Made by a program: the position numbers and the translations under genes
Notes under the pieces: model-generated
What the model was told of the DNA's origin: nothing
Database searches by the model: none
The model's input: only the letters and a program-made list of their open reading frames with translations
NCBI RefSeq assembly: GCF_002845745.1
Contig: NZ_PIUM01000031.1
Coordinates: 16,826 to 80,825, forward strand
Direction: 5' to 3'
Source of the DNA: Telmatospirillum siberiense
GTDB taxonomy: Bacteria > Pseudomonadota > Alphaproteobacteria > Rhodospirillales > Magnetospirillaceae
DNA: 64,000 nucleotides
Shown here: positions 37,826-46,966 of the stretch, piece by piece
Position numbering within the stretch: the stretch's first letter is position 1
Layout: each line of letters starts with the position of its first letter

Positions 37826-38830
37826 CTATTCGGTAAGAATGCGTGGGTCGAGCCAGCCCAGAAGCACGTCCGCCAGGGCGTTGACGGCGACCACCAGGAT
37901 GGAGGACAGCAGCAGCACGCCGAGAAGGACGGGAAAGTCCCTCGACAGCAGTGCGTCGAAGGCCAGGCGCCCCATACCTGGCCAGCCGAAGACCGTCTCC
38001 ACCACAACCGCTCCACCCAGGAGATTGCCCAGATGGATGCCGGCGACTGTCACCACGGGGATCAAGGCGTTTCTGATCGCGTGGCGGCGGATCAGGGTCA
38101 CCGGATGCAGCCCTTTCGCCCGCGCCGCCAATATGAAGTCCTGCCGCAGGACGTCGATCATGGTGGCGCGCACCAGCCGGGCGTAGACGGCCGTGTAGAA
38201 TAGGGAGAGCGCCGTCATCGGCATGATCAGGTGGGCCGCCTTGTCGTAAAGGGCGGCCAGTCCGGACAGGCGTGTTCCGATGGTCGCGCTGCCGGCGCTG
38301 GGGAACAGCCCCAGCTTGACCGAAAACAGGAGAATCATCATCAGGCCGATCCAGAATCCGGGCGTCGAATAGATCAGCATCAGCAGGCCGGACAACATGC
38401 GATCGATCCACCTGCCGGCCAGCGAGGCCATGACGGACCCCAGGAGCAGGCCAAGGACGACCGCAAGGCCAAGGGCTCCGCCCACCAGGAGAAGGGTATC
38501 GGGCAGGCGGGCGGCGATGATGTCCGCCACCGGCAGATGATACTGGGTCGAAACGCCCAGGTCGAAATGCGCCAGACGAGACAGGTATGCCGCCAACTGG
38601 CCGGACAGCGGCTGGTCGAGGCCGGTTTGCACGCGCAGGGCGGAGATGCTTTCCACCGTCGCCGAGCCCGAGCGCATCGCCAGGACGTCCACCGCGTCAC
38701 CCGGCAGCAACTGCAGGAACAGGAAATTCAGAATGACGATGCCGAGGATGGTGGGCAGCGCGAAACTTGCGCTGCCGGCGACGACGCGGAGCCACGGGCC
38801 GGCTCTTTTCATGACGTGGTCTTTGATCAT
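37826..38830 (-). CDS. Opp/Dpp-type ABC permease (DppB-like)
   Basis: A 334-residue permease with the DppB N-terminus (ALPTILGIVILNFLFLQLLPGDAV), the periplasmic segment SALRVQTGLDQPLSGQLAAYL, and the EAA-type loop LRQDFILAARAKGLHPVTLIRRHAIRNALIPV. The ATG at 38830 overlaps the stop of the binding-protein gene (ATGA). An internal ATG at 38812 is possible. It is part of the unit 2 importer. Confidence 0.93.
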   Translation of the reverse strand: MIKDHVMKRAGPWLRVVAGSASFALPTILGIVILNFLFLQLLPGDAVDVLAMRSGSATVESISALRVQTGLDQPLSGQLAAYLSRLAHFDLGVSTQYHLPVADIIAARLPDTLLLVGGALGLAVVLGLLLGSVMASLAGRWIDRMLSGLLMLIYSTPGFWIGLMMILLFSVKLGLFPSAGSATIGTRLSGLAALYDKAAHLIMPMTALSLFYTAVYARLVRATMIDVLRQDFILAARAKGLHPVTLIRRHAIRNALIPVVTVAGIHLGNLLGGAVVVETVFGWPGMGRLAFDALLSRDFPVLLGVLLLSSILVVAVNALADVLLGWLDPRILTE

Positions 38831-40449
38831 TTTTCCACCAGATAGGCGTGGGCCAGATTGCCTTCCAGGCCGTCGGCGGTATCGGAATGTCCCTTGAGGC
38901 GCCGGTTGGCGATGGTGTACCAGCGCGGCATGACCAGGTTGAGGTCCGGCACCTCATGCAAGATGATGCGTTGAATCTCTCGCCACTGCGCGACCCGGCG
39001 GGCCGGATCCGTCTCCACGGCCTGATCCTCCAGCAATTTGTCGACCAGGGGGTTGCCGTAATGGGTCGCGTTGGAGAACGGGACGCCCTTCACATAGTTT
39101 TTCGACCAGAACAGCCGCTGGACGCCGATCGCGGGGTCGAAAAGGTTGGAGAGCGAGGCCAGTTGCATGTCGAAGGCCCGATCCGTGTAGACCCGTCTGG
39201 CCTGGCTTCCGATATCCTGGCCCCGGGTTTTGACCCAGATCCCCGCGCGGCCCAGCATCACCCGGAGGAAAGCCGCCAGATGATGGAACGTCTCATCGGC
39301 CGGATAGTCGAGCGTCAGGCTGAACCGCATTCCGTCGCGATTCCTGGGATATCCGGCATCGTCCAGCAGTTTGGCGGCGGCATCCGGATCGAAGGGATAG
39401 GGGCTGGGGGAGGAATCATGGAAGGCGGCCAGTTCGGGCACGATGGGCGAGGGGCAGGCAACCGCCTGACCGAAATAGACGACCTCGGCGATCTTGTCGC
39501 GGTCGATCATGTGGGCGATGGCTTGACGAATCTCGATGCGGCCGAGATGGGGATTGTCCAGATTGAATTCGATGCAGGTGATGTTGGGCGGCGAATATGT
39601 ATATCCGGCGGTCTCGAACTCGAGCGTCGGCAGTTGCCGCAGGCGCTCCACGTCGCGCAAGGGAACCGGCGTCCGATAACCGACGTCGGCCGTGCCCGTC
39701 TCGAAGGCCACCGAGCGCTGCTGCGGATCCGATATGACGCGGGCGACGATGCGGTCCAGATAGGGGCGGGGCGGGTCCCAATAGTCCGGGTTACGTTCCA
39801 GGATGACGTAGTTTCCGCGCGACCATTCGCCGAATTTGAAAGGACCGGTCCCGATCGGAGAGAGGGCGTTGGGATTGGCCAGGGGATCGCCATCGCGATA
39901 GACGTGGTATGGAACGATCGGCGACTCCTCGGCCGAGAGGGCCGGCAGCAGGAATGGCGTCGGCCGGGTCAGGCGCAGGACGACGCTATGGTCGTTGGGT
40001 GTGGCGATCTCCGCCAGATTGGCGAAGGTGAGGCGGCCGCGGGGATGGACCTTTTTCAGTGTCCGCAGCGAGAAGGCCACGTCCGCCGAGGTGAAGTCGC
40101 GTCCATCATGCCATCTCACTCCGCGGCGCAGGGCGAAGCGATAGGTCAGGCCGTCGGGCGAGACCGTCCAGTCAGTGGCCAATTGTCCCCGCGGTGTCAT
40201 GCTCCGGTCGAACTCCAGCAGTCCTTCCGTCATTTTCGCGCTGAGGACGAGGCTGGCCGGGTTGAACAGCGACAGCAGGAAGGGGGGCTCGTAGGGCAGA
40301 AGAAAGGTCATGGTGCCGCCCCGCCTCGGTTCCCCGTCCGGGATGGAGCCTTGTTCCCCGGCCCGGCCCGCGGATAGGCCGATGGGCAGGGCCGCGGCCG
40401 ACAGGCCGACGACGAAACGACGCCGGGAGATGTTCGTGCCGAAGGCCAT
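38827..40449 (-). CDS. Family 5 extracellular solute-binding protein, Tat-exported
   Basis: A 540-residue periplasmic binding protein of the Opp/Dpp cluster. The signal has twin arginines (ISRRRFVVGLSAAALPIGL). Family landmarks are LLEFDRSMTPRGQLATDWTVS, YRFALRRGVRWHDGRDFTSADV, SPIGTGPFKFGEW, ERNPDYWDPPRPYLD and IRQAIAHMIDRDKIAEV. ATG 40449 is fixed by the signal peptide; a longer open frame upstream lies inside HyuB. It delivers substrate to the two permeases encoded next. Its place between HyuB and the permeases ties import to the hydantoinase-type enzymes. Confidence 0.93.
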   Translation of the reverse strand: MAFGTNISRRRFVVGLSAAALPIGLSAGRAGEQGSIPDGEPRRGGTMTFLLPYEPPFLLSLFNPASLVLSAKMTEGLLEFDRSMTPRGQLATDWTVSPDGLTYRFALRRGVRWHDGRDFTSADVAFSLRTLKKVHPRGRLTFANLAEIATPNDHSVVLRLTRPTPFLLPALSAEESPIVPYHVYRDGDPLANPNALSPIGTGPFKFGEWSRGNYVILERNPDYWDPPRPYLDRIVARVISDPQQRSVAFETGTADVGYRTPVPLRDVERLRQLPTLEFETAGYTYSPPNITCIEFNLDNPHLGRIEIRQAIAHMIDRDKIAEVVYFGQAVACPSPIVPELAAFHDSSPSPYPFDPDAAAKLLDDAGYPRNRDGMRFSLTLDYPADETFHHLAAFLRVMLGRAGIWVKTRGQDIGSQARRVYTDRAFDMQLASLSNLFDPAIGVQRLFWSKNYVKGVPFSNATHYGNPLVDKLLEDQAVETDPARRVAQWREIQRIILHEVPDLNLVMPRWYTIANRRLKGHSDTADGLEGNLAHAYLVEK

Positions 40450-40454
40450 GGCGG

Positions 40455-42116
40455 TCAATCCATCAATCCGTAGATGTCTTTCGCCGCATCGGGCGAGATG
40501 AGCCCCTCGCGCAGATCCTCGCGGACGGCGTCGCGGTTCCTTTCCTTTGGTTCGCCCAGTCCTCCGCCTCCGGGCGAGCGGATCAGGAGACGGTCGCCCG
40601 CTGGTATGACATGCAGACCCTTGCCCGCCAGTTTCTCGCCGGAACGCAGCGTCAGGCGGCCGGCCGCGCCGTCCCGGCCGCCGGCGAATCCTTTCGCCGG
40701 GAAACGCACGCGTTCGACCGAGGCGTTGAAGAGAAACGGCTGGTCGATGCCGTTCTCCAACTCGATGGTCTGGCCGAGCCCTCCGCGCGTGCGTCCGGCA
40801 CCGCCGCTGTCTCTGCGGAATTCCTTGCGCCAGACGATGACGGGCGATTGGGTTTCGAAAATTTCGATGGAGCCGCCCCGGACGCCGCTCGGAAATCCGG
40901 TTGCCGAAAGGCCGTCGCGGGACGGCAACGCCCCCATGCCGCCGGTCGTCACCACGCCGGCGGTGAATTCGTCTCCGGGAATCTGCCGGGGGGAACGGTA
41001 GCCGCGTACATTGAGCCCCCAAAGGACGCCGGCGCTTTCGGCGGGGACGCGCTCGGGGATGGTCTGGCGCAGGCAGCCGAAGACCAGATCCGGCAGCATC
41101 AATCCGACGATGTGGCGGCAGGCGACGGGGGCCGGCTTTTGCGCGTTGACGATGGATCCTTCCGGCGCCGAGATGGTGAACGGCGCCAGGGAGCCGGCGT
41201 TGTTGGGGATGTTTCTCGAAACGATGCAGGCCAGGCCGAAGCAGGTATAAGCCAGGGTGTAGCAGAGCGGTACGTTGATGTTGCGCCGCACCGTGGCGGA
41301 CGATCCGGTGAAATCGACATGGATTCCCCGATCGGACACGGTGAGGCTGGCCTGCAGGTGGATGGGGGCCTCGTAGCCGTCCAGGGTCAGGACGTGGTTC
41401 CAGGTCCCTTTCGGCAGCCGGCGGATTTCAGTCAATACCGCGTTGCGCGAGGTCTCAAGGATATGTGACGAAAGGCTTTCAAGGTCTTCGAGGCCAAACT
41501 CGTCCATCATCCGTTCCAGCCGGCGGCATCCCACCTCGTTGCAGGCGATCAGCGAATAGGTATCCCCCTCCGTATCCACCGGATTGCGCGTGTTGGCGCG
41601 AATCATCGCCATCAGGGTGCGATTGACCCGACCCGCCTCGACCAGCTTCAGGATCGGGATGTAGAGCCCTTCCATGAAGACGTCGGCGGAATCGGTGAAC
41701 TGGTAGACACCCCCGATGTCCATGATATGGCTGGTGCAGGCAAAAAAGGCGCTCAGTCTGCCCCGGTAGAAGAATGGGGTGACCACGGTGAAGTCGTAGG
41801 TGTGTCCCGTGCCCAGCCAAGGATCGTTGGTGATCAGAACGTCCCCGGGGGCCAGCGTTTGGGCGGGATGGCGCGCCAGCATATGGCCGACCGCCAGAGC
41901 CATCGAATTTACGTGGCCGGGCGTTCCGGTCACGGCCTGCGCCAGCATCCGTCCCGCAAGGTCGAAGACGCCGGCGGAGAGGTCCCCCGATTCCCGGACG
42001 ATGGAACTGAAAGCGGTGCGCTGTAGCGTCATTGCTTGTTCCTCGACCACCGAGATCAGGCGATTCCACATGATTTGGCGGTCGATCAATCCGGTCTGGT
42101 CATGTTGCTCAGTCAT
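40455..42116 (-). CDS. HyuB-type subunit (hydantoinase B/oxoprolinase family)
   Basis: A 553-residue protein of the HyuB family, which with HyuA forms ATP-dependent enzymes that open cyclic amides (N-methylhydantoin, 5-oxoproline, caprolactam) or carboxylate ketones. Characteristic stretches are TAFSSIVRESGDLSAGVFD, GTPGHVNSMALAVG, GDVLITNDPWLGTGHTYDF, VDFTGSS and the C-terminal SPGGGGLGEPKERNRD. Its ATG overlaps the hyuA-like stop by 8 bases, so the two subunits are coupled. The substrate is not readable from sequence. Confidence 0.93.
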   Translation of the reverse strand: MTEQHDQTGLIDRQIMWNRLISVVEEQAMTLQRTAFSSIVRESGDLSAGVFDLAGRMLAQAVTGTPGHVNSMALAVGHMLARHPAQTLAPGDVLITNDPWLGTGHTYDFTVVTPFFYRGRLSAFFACTSHIMDIGGVYQFTDSADVFMEGLYIPILKLVEAGRVNRTLMAMIRANTRNPVDTEGDTYSLIACNEVGCRRLERMMDEFGLEDLESLSSHILETSRNAVLTEIRRLPKGTWNHVLTLDGYEAPIHLQASLTVSDRGIHVDFTGSSATVRRNINVPLCYTLAYTCFGLACIVSRNIPNNAGSLAPFTISAPEGSIVNAQKPAPVACRHIVGLMLPDLVFGCLRQTIPERVPAESAGVLWGLNVRGYRSPRQIPGDEFTAGVVTTGGMGALPSRDGLSATGFPSGVRGGSIEIFETQSPVIVWRKEFRRDSGGAGRTRGGLGQTIELENGIDQPFLFNASVERVRFPAKGFAGGRDGAAGRLTLRSGEKLAGKGLHVIPAGDRLLIRSPGGGGLGEPKERNRDAVREDLREGLISPDAAKDIYGLMD

Positions 42117-44208
42117 CCCCGGCCTCTCCGCTGTCGCGTTCCATGACGATGGAACCGATGATGTCGATATGAGCCCTGAACCGGGTGCTCACGAAGGTCG
42201 TCGTTTCATTCTCAAGGACCAGGGAGGGACTGGAGAGCCTGTCGCCGGGACGCAATTGTTCGCGACGATAGGCGGGAAGTTCAATCCATCGGCCCCGGGC
42301 CCCGTCGAACATGCGAATCGTCCGGTCGATCGGGGCTTCGCGCGCGACCGGCGCGGCGGCGGCGGCGGCCGGAGCGGGGAGGTCGGGATCGGTCCCCAGA
42401 TGGACCGACCATCCCACCACCTCGATATCGGCGTCGGGGACGACCTGTCCGAACAGCGCGCGGTAATCCTCCTCGTAGAGCGTGCGGAACAGCTCCGCGT
42501 CGGTCGCCTGCAGGCGGCGAACGGGAATTTCAACGGTGATTTCATGCCCCTGGCCGACATAGCGCATGAAAGCGAGCCTTTTTTCCCGTAGCGACGGTGG
42601 TGCGACGACGTCTCCGATATGCCCTCGGACTTCCCGCGACATCTGTTCGAGAAGCTCGGAGATGCGATCCGGATTGAAACGCGAAAGGCGCGCGGGAAGA
42701 CTTTTCACCAGTTCGAAGGACACCGGCGCCCGCAACATGCCGACGGCGGATCCCACCCCGGCGAGTGGCGGTACGATAACCCTGGCCACCCCCAGTTTTT
42801 CCGCCAGGCGGGCGACATGCAGCGGGGCTGCCCCGCCAAAGGCCACGATGGCATGGCGGTCGAGCCTTCTGCCCCGTTCCACGACATGGGCGTGGGCGGC
42901 GGTGGCCATGTTGTCGCAGACGATTTCATGTATGGCATAGGCGGCTATCTGCGGATCCAGCCCGAGGGGGGCGGCAACATCGGTCTCGATGGCGGCAATG
43001 GCAGCGCTGAGATCAAGCCCGATCGTTCCGCCGGCGAAATGCCCTGGATCCAGCAGTCCCAGCGCGAGATCCGCGTCGGTGACCGTCGCGTGGCGGCCGC
43101 CCCGGCCGTAGCAAGCCGGTCCGGGGACCGATGAGGCGCTGACCGGGCCGACGGTGACCCGTCTCAGGGCGTCGACCCCGGCGATGGAGCCGCCACCAGC
43201 GCCGATCTCCACCATCTCCACAACGGGAATGCGTAAGGGCAGCCCGCTTCCCTTCAGAAACCGCGCGGCGCGGTCCACTTCGAACAAGCGTGTCCTGTCG
43301 GCTCGGAAATTCTCGATCAGGGTGATCTTCGCCGTCGTCCCCCCCATGTCGAAGGCCAGAATCCGCGGCTCGTTCAGTTCGGCCGCCAGCCGGGCGGCGA
43401 AAACGGCGCCGCCGGCCGGTCCGGATTCGATCAGGCGGACGGGAAGGCTTCGCGCCGCCTCGACCGTCAGCAGGGCGCCGCCGGAGGTGATCAGAAACAG
43501 GTTCCCCGTGAACCCCGCCTCGCCCAGGAACTGGCCGAGGCGGCCCAGATATCCGCTGATGAGCGGTTGCACATAGGCATTGGCCGCCGTCGTCGACGTG
43601 CGCTCGTATTCCCGGATCTCCGGGCAGATCCGGCTGGACAGGGAGATGGACAGGCCGGGTATTTCCTCGGCCAGGATCCGGGCGGTCTGCTCCTCGTGCG
43701 CCGGATTGGCGTAGGAATGCAGGAATGCGACGGCGACGCTTTCCACCGCCTGGCGTTTCAGGATCCGGGCGAGGTTGCGGACGTCCTCGCCGATGAGAGG
43801 GAGAATGGCCCGGCCTTGCGCGTCCATCCTCTCCCGGACCGTGTGGCGAAGGGATCTCGGGATCAGCGGCCGGGGCCGCTCCAGGGCCAGTTCATATTGG
43901 TCGTAGCGGTTCTCGGTCCCGATTTCGAGGATGTCGCGGAATCCGTCCGTGGCGATCAGGGCCGTCCTGGCGCCGCGCCTCTCGATGACCGCGTTGGTGG
44001 CCAGCGTGGTTCCGTGGATGAAAACCCCGATCATTCCGATGTTTCGCCCGGAGGCGGCCAGCACCTGGTCGATGCCGGCCATGACGCCCTGTTCGGGGGC
44101 CTCCGGCGTGGTCAGCACCTTGCCGACCCACCGTTGGTTCCCGTCTTCCAGCACGACATCGGTGAAGGTGCCGCCGACGTCGGCGGAAAGTCGCAGATAC
44201 TTTTCCAT
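42109..44208 (-). CDS. HyuA-type ATP-binding subunit (hydantoinase A/oxoprolinase family)
   Basis: The partner of HyuB, about 699 residues. The actin/hexokinase-like ATP site starts RLSADVGGTFTDVVLED, followed by IHGTTLATNAVIERRG, DGFRDILEIGTENR, a central FDMGGTTAKITLIEN and IVAFGGAAPLHVARLAE, all standard for HyuA. It activates the ring amide by phosphorylation so that HyuB can hydrolyse it. I chose ATG 44208; ATG 44223 is nearly as good. The next gene upstream is a CoA ligase, an unusual partner. The Ala-rich linker AAAAAAPVAREA near residue 625 is low-complexity. Confidence 0.92.
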   Translation of the reverse strand: MEKYLRLSADVGGTFTDVVLEDGNQRWVGKVLTTPEAPEQGVMAGIDQVLAASGRNIGMIGVFIHGTTLATNAVIERRGARTALIATDGFRDILEIGTENRYDQYELALERPRPLIPRSLRHTVRERMDAQGRAILPLIGEDVRNLARILKRQAVESVAVAFLHSYANPAHEEQTARILAEEIPGLSISLSSRICPEIREYERTSTTAANAYVQPLISGYLGRLGQFLGEAGFTGNLFLITSGGALLTVEAARSLPVRLIESGPAGGAVFAARLAAELNEPRILAFDMGGTTAKITLIENFRADRTRLFEVDRAARFLKGSGLPLRIPVVEMVEIGAGGGSIAGVDALRRVTVGPVSASSVPGPACYGRGGRHATVTDADLALGLLDPGHFAGGTIGLDLSAAIAAIETDVAAPLGLDPQIAAYAIHEIVCDNMATAAHAHVVERGRRLDRHAIVAFGGAAPLHVARLAEKLGVARVIVPPLAGVGSAVGMLRAPVSFELVKSLPARLSRFNPDRISELLEQMSREVRGHIGDVVAPPSLREKRLAFMRYVGQGHEITVEIPVRRLQATDAELFRTLYEEDYRALFGQVVPDADIEVVGWSVHLGTDPDLPAPAAAAAAPVAREAPIDRTIRMFDGARGRWIELPAYRREQLRPGDRLSSPSLVLENETTTFVSTRFRAHIDIIGSIVMERDSGEAGDD

Positions 44209-44248
44209 TTTGTCCGTCCGCATTTTCCGTTTCGGTCCGAGCCCTCCG

Positions 44249-45607
44249 TCAGTCGGTTTCCTCGACAATCTTGCTTTTCCCGGTACTGCCCAATTCCTGC
44301 GGCAATGTGCCGGTATCGAACAGCTCGACGGACGGCGAGAAATGCAGAGCGTCGTGAAGCTGGGATTCGAGTCGGCTGACCAGAACCCGGCGCGCTTCCG
44401 GGGGCAGGGGCTCCTTCAATTCCACCTTGACCCGGACCGGCGGATTGACGACGGGCGTGCCCTTGGCTTTCACCACCCGCACATGGCCGGTCACGGCGTC
44501 GGACGCCCTGCTGATCACGTCGCGGATGGCATTGGGGAAGACGTTGACGCCGCGGACCAGCAGCATGTCGTCGACCCTGCCCTTGAAGACGAGCCTGGGG
44601 CCGGGGCGGCCGCAGGCGCAGGGCGCAGTGAAGACCTGGACGATGTCCTTGTCGCGCCAACGGACCAACGGAGCGCATTCCTTGTGCAGGCCGGTATAGA
44701 CGATCTCGCCCTCGACGCCGTCCTCGAGCGGAAGGGGGAGCATGGTCTTCGGATCGACGATTTCGAAAATGGCATTGTCTTCGGCGAAGAAGTGCAGTCC
44801 CGAATGTTCCTCGCAGGAGACGCAGGTCGGGTTGTGGACGCCCGTGGCGCCGGTTCCGTCGTAGACTTCGGCACCACCGAAGCCTTCGGAAATCCGCGTA
44901 TAGATTTCCTTGATGCTGCCGCCGGGCTCGCCTGTGACGCAGATCTTGCGAATCCCCAGGCTCCTGGTGTCGATGCCGGTGCGTTCAGGGACGCTTTTGA
45001 TCAGATGCAGCGCGAAGGACGGAGTGCACATCAGGACTTCCGGACGGGTGTCGACCGCAGTCTGCGCCCATCCTTCGGTGCCGCTCTTGCCACCGATGGG
45101 GATGACGCAGGCGCCGAAATTCAACAGGGCGTCCACGCCGGGAACGCCAGCGGCCCACATGGCGAGAACCATGGAGAACAGGACGCGGTCGCCCTTTCTG
45201 AGGCCGATTCGGGTGGCGAAGCGGTGATGGTGTTCGAGCGAGATGGCTCGATCCTTTTCGGTGTAGCCGCTGTAGGTGGGCCGGCCGGTGGTGCCCGAGG
45301 ATGCCGATACCCGGTTGACCAGTCGTGGGTCGCAGGAGATGTGCAGGCCGAAGGGATGGCCCAACTGTTCGAGCGACTGTTCCTGACTCAGGCGCTCCTC
45401 CTCCTTGTCGAAGAAGGGGTAGTGCGCGTAATCCTCCCATGACGAGAATTTATAGGGATCGACCCCGGCTTTCCTGAATTTCTCATGATAGTAGGGCGAC
45501 GCTTCGTAAACGCGGACCAGCAGCGCGCGCAACTTTACCAGTTGCAGATCACGAAGAGACTTCCGGTCGAGACCCTCCATCTGTGGGTTCCATAACGGCG
45601 GTGCCAT
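44249..45607 (-). CDS. PaaK-type acyl-CoA ligase
   Basis: A 452-residue adenylate-forming ligase of the phenylacetate-CoA ligase group, which activates aryl or alkyl carboxylates to CoA thioesters with ATP. The phosphate loop is SASSGTTGRPTYSG. A zinc-type CVSCEEHSGLH and PCACGRPGPR follow, as in PaaK, then the hinge GRVDDMLLVRGVNVFPNAI and the C-terminal acceptor region ending TGKSKIVEETD. ATG 45607 has AGGAG at 7 bases; ATG 45613 is too close to it. Neighbours suggest it activates the acid released by HyuAB. Confidence 0.92.
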   Translation of the reverse strand: MAPPLWNPQMEGLDRKSLRDLQLVKLRALLVRVYEASPYYHEKFRKAGVDPYKFSSWEDYAHYPFFDKEEERLSQEQSLEQLGHPFGLHISCDPRLVNRVSASSGTTGRPTYSGYTEKDRAISLEHHHRFATRIGLRKGDRVLFSMVLAMWAAGVPGVDALLNFGACVIPIGGKSGTEGWAQTAVDTRPEVLMCTPSFALHLIKSVPERTGIDTRSLGIRKICVTGEPGGSIKEIYTRISEGFGGAEVYDGTGATGVHNPTCVSCEEHSGLHFFAEDNAIFEIVDPKTMLPLPLEDGVEGEIVYTGLHKECAPLVRWRDKDIVQVFTAPCACGRPGPRLVFKGRVDDMLLVRGVNVFPNAIRDVISRASDAVTGHVRVVKAKGTPVVNPPVRVKVELKEPLPPEARRVLVSRLESQLHDALHFSPSVELFDTGTLPQELGSTGKSKIVEETD

Positions 45608-45684
45608 TTTCATACTCCTGGGCCCATGAGGACACGAAGAATTCTAAGGTTCAAAGACGGTCGGACGAATGGATCGGTGGAGCT

Positions 45685-46443
45685 TTAAGGACATCGTTCA
45701 TCTTTCGCTCCGCTCGATTGGGCGAGCGGCGGCGATGTCAGCCTGGGACGCAGGTCACGTCGTCTGGACAGTCCATCCTCCAGCAACGCCTCGATTTCCC
45801 GTTCGAAGGAGGCATGCACGAGGTAGCGCATCAGTTGGACCGCTTCCGGTGGCTTTTCCGCTATGGCGGCGGCCATCGAGATCGCTCTGGCCAGGATATC
45901 TTCGTCCGGCACGACATGATTCAGGAAACCGCTGCGCATACCCCAGTCGACATCCAGATGGTCTCCGGTCAGGAGAAGCTCGATGGCGAAGTTGGGTGGA
46001 ATGGACCTCGCTATCAGGCTCGGAATGGTGACGGCGGGAACCCCGAGATTGGCCTCGGGCAGGAAAAATTTGCTGGAGGGACCACCGATACGGATGTCGC
46101 AGGCGAGGGCCAGGGCGAATCCCTCCCCTACGCAATAGCCGTTGATGGCCGCGACCGTCGGTTTGCGCATGGCTGTCGGTCGCAGGAAGGTCAGCGGTGG
46201 AACGCGGACCCGCTCCTCGCCTTCGCGGCAGAGCGTCTCCAAAAGGCCGAGGTCGGCGCCGGCGCAAAATGACGGCGGGGTTCCGGTCAGGACGATCGCA
46301 TTGACGTCGGGGGCCTCCTCCAGGGAGGCGAACGCCCCGTTGAGGCCGTGATACATTTCCAAGGTCAGGGCATTGCGGGCGTCGGGACGGTTGATCGTCA
46401 CGATGCCGATTTTGCCCCGGCGGCTGACTTGGATGTGAGCCAT
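45685..46443 (-). CDS. Crotonase-superfamily protein (enoyl-CoA hydratase/isomerase-like)
   Basis: A 252-residue crotonase fold: IGIVTINRPDARNALTLEM, the oxyanion strand AIVLTGTPPSFCAGADLG, and AAINGYCVGEGFALALACDI. The hydratase Glu in the GGGCEL segment (Glu144 of rat mitochondrial enzyme) is replaced by Ala (GEGFALAL), while the second Glu is kept in FLPEANLGV. It is therefore probably not a standard enoyl-CoA hydratase. An isomerase, lyase or decarboxylase-type reaction on an acyl-CoA is more likely. It lies 78 bp before the CoA ligase gene, whose product may be its substrate. Confidence 0.86.
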   Translation of the reverse strand: MAHIQVSRRGKIGIVTINRPDARNALTLEMYHGLNGAFASLEEAPDVNAIVLTGTPPSFCAGADLGLLETLCREGEERVRVPPLTFLRPTAMRKPTVAAINGYCVGEGFALALACDIRIGGPSSKFFLPEANLGVPAVTIPSLIARSIPPNFAIELLLTGDHLDVDWGMRSGFLNHVVPDEDILARAISMAAAIAEKPPEAVQLMRYLVHASFEREIEALLEDGLSRRRDLRPRLTSPPLAQSSGAKDERCP

Positions 46444-46512
46444 ACCCTCTCCTTACATTCGAGCGGTTTTTCGGTTCCGGCGGCGCGTCGGGCTTGCGCC
46501 TTATTTCCCGCT

Positions 46513-46875
46513 TCAGGACACGGGGCGGCCGATGCCGTAGGTTGCGGCCAGGACGGTGGCGATGGCCTGGGGGCCGGACACGAAGGCATAGGCGCCGTAG
46601 ACGGAAAGCCCCTCCCGCGGAGCATCTTCCGCGGCGAACACCAGGACCGGACAGCCCTGGTTCTCTTCGCCGATGAGATCGCTTACCGGCCGGCGCGGCC
46701 GGGCGAAGGGGATTCTCCGGATGTCGACTTCCGTCGCCAGACGCGGGTAATAGCCGAGGACTCCCTCGAGCAGGGCGCTTTCCGGGCAGTAATAGGGACC
46801 GTTTCCTTCCTTCAGGAAATCGGGTTCGAGCAGGAATAATTGGGGTTTCACGGCTGCTCCGTTCGTCTTGATCAA
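46513..46875 (-). CDS. DUF3088 family protein
   Basis: A 120-residue soluble protein resembling DUF3088: LFLLEPDFLKEGNGPYYCP, the single CP motif, VLGYYPRLATEVDIRRIPFARPR, LIGEENQGCPVLVF and a C-terminal helix AIATVLAATYGIGRP. The layout of a CP dipeptide followed by a PR-rich strand recalls a thioredoxin-like fold, but the function is unknown. It is the first small gene after the receptor in the unit 2 run, 70 bp before the crotonase gene. A strong hairpin separates it from the TBDR gene. Confidence 0.75.
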   Translation of the reverse strand: MIKTNGAAVKPQLFLLEPDFLKEGNGPYYCPESALLEGVLGYYPRLATEVDIRRIPFARPRRPVSDLIGEENQGCPVLVFAAEDAPREGLSVYGAYAFVSGPQAIATVLAATYGIGRPVS

Positions 46876-46884
46876 AGGGCGGGA

Positions 46885-46928
46885 GGCTTCGCCACGCCGG
46901 CTTTCCGGCGGGGCGGCGTGGCGAAGCC
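46885..46928 (-). terminator. Strong hairpin between TBDR unit 2 and the catabolic genes
   Basis: GGCTTCGCCACGCCG (46885-46899) and its exact complement (46914-46928) form a 15-bp stem with a 14-base loop, 38 bp after the TBDR stop and 9 bp before the DUF3088 start. No U-run follows. It may attenuate read-through from the receptor gene into the enzyme genes, or protect the receptor message. Confidence 0.5.
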
Positions 46929-46966
46929 GGTCGGTTCCGGAGGGGAGATGTTTCCATCCATTCTCC

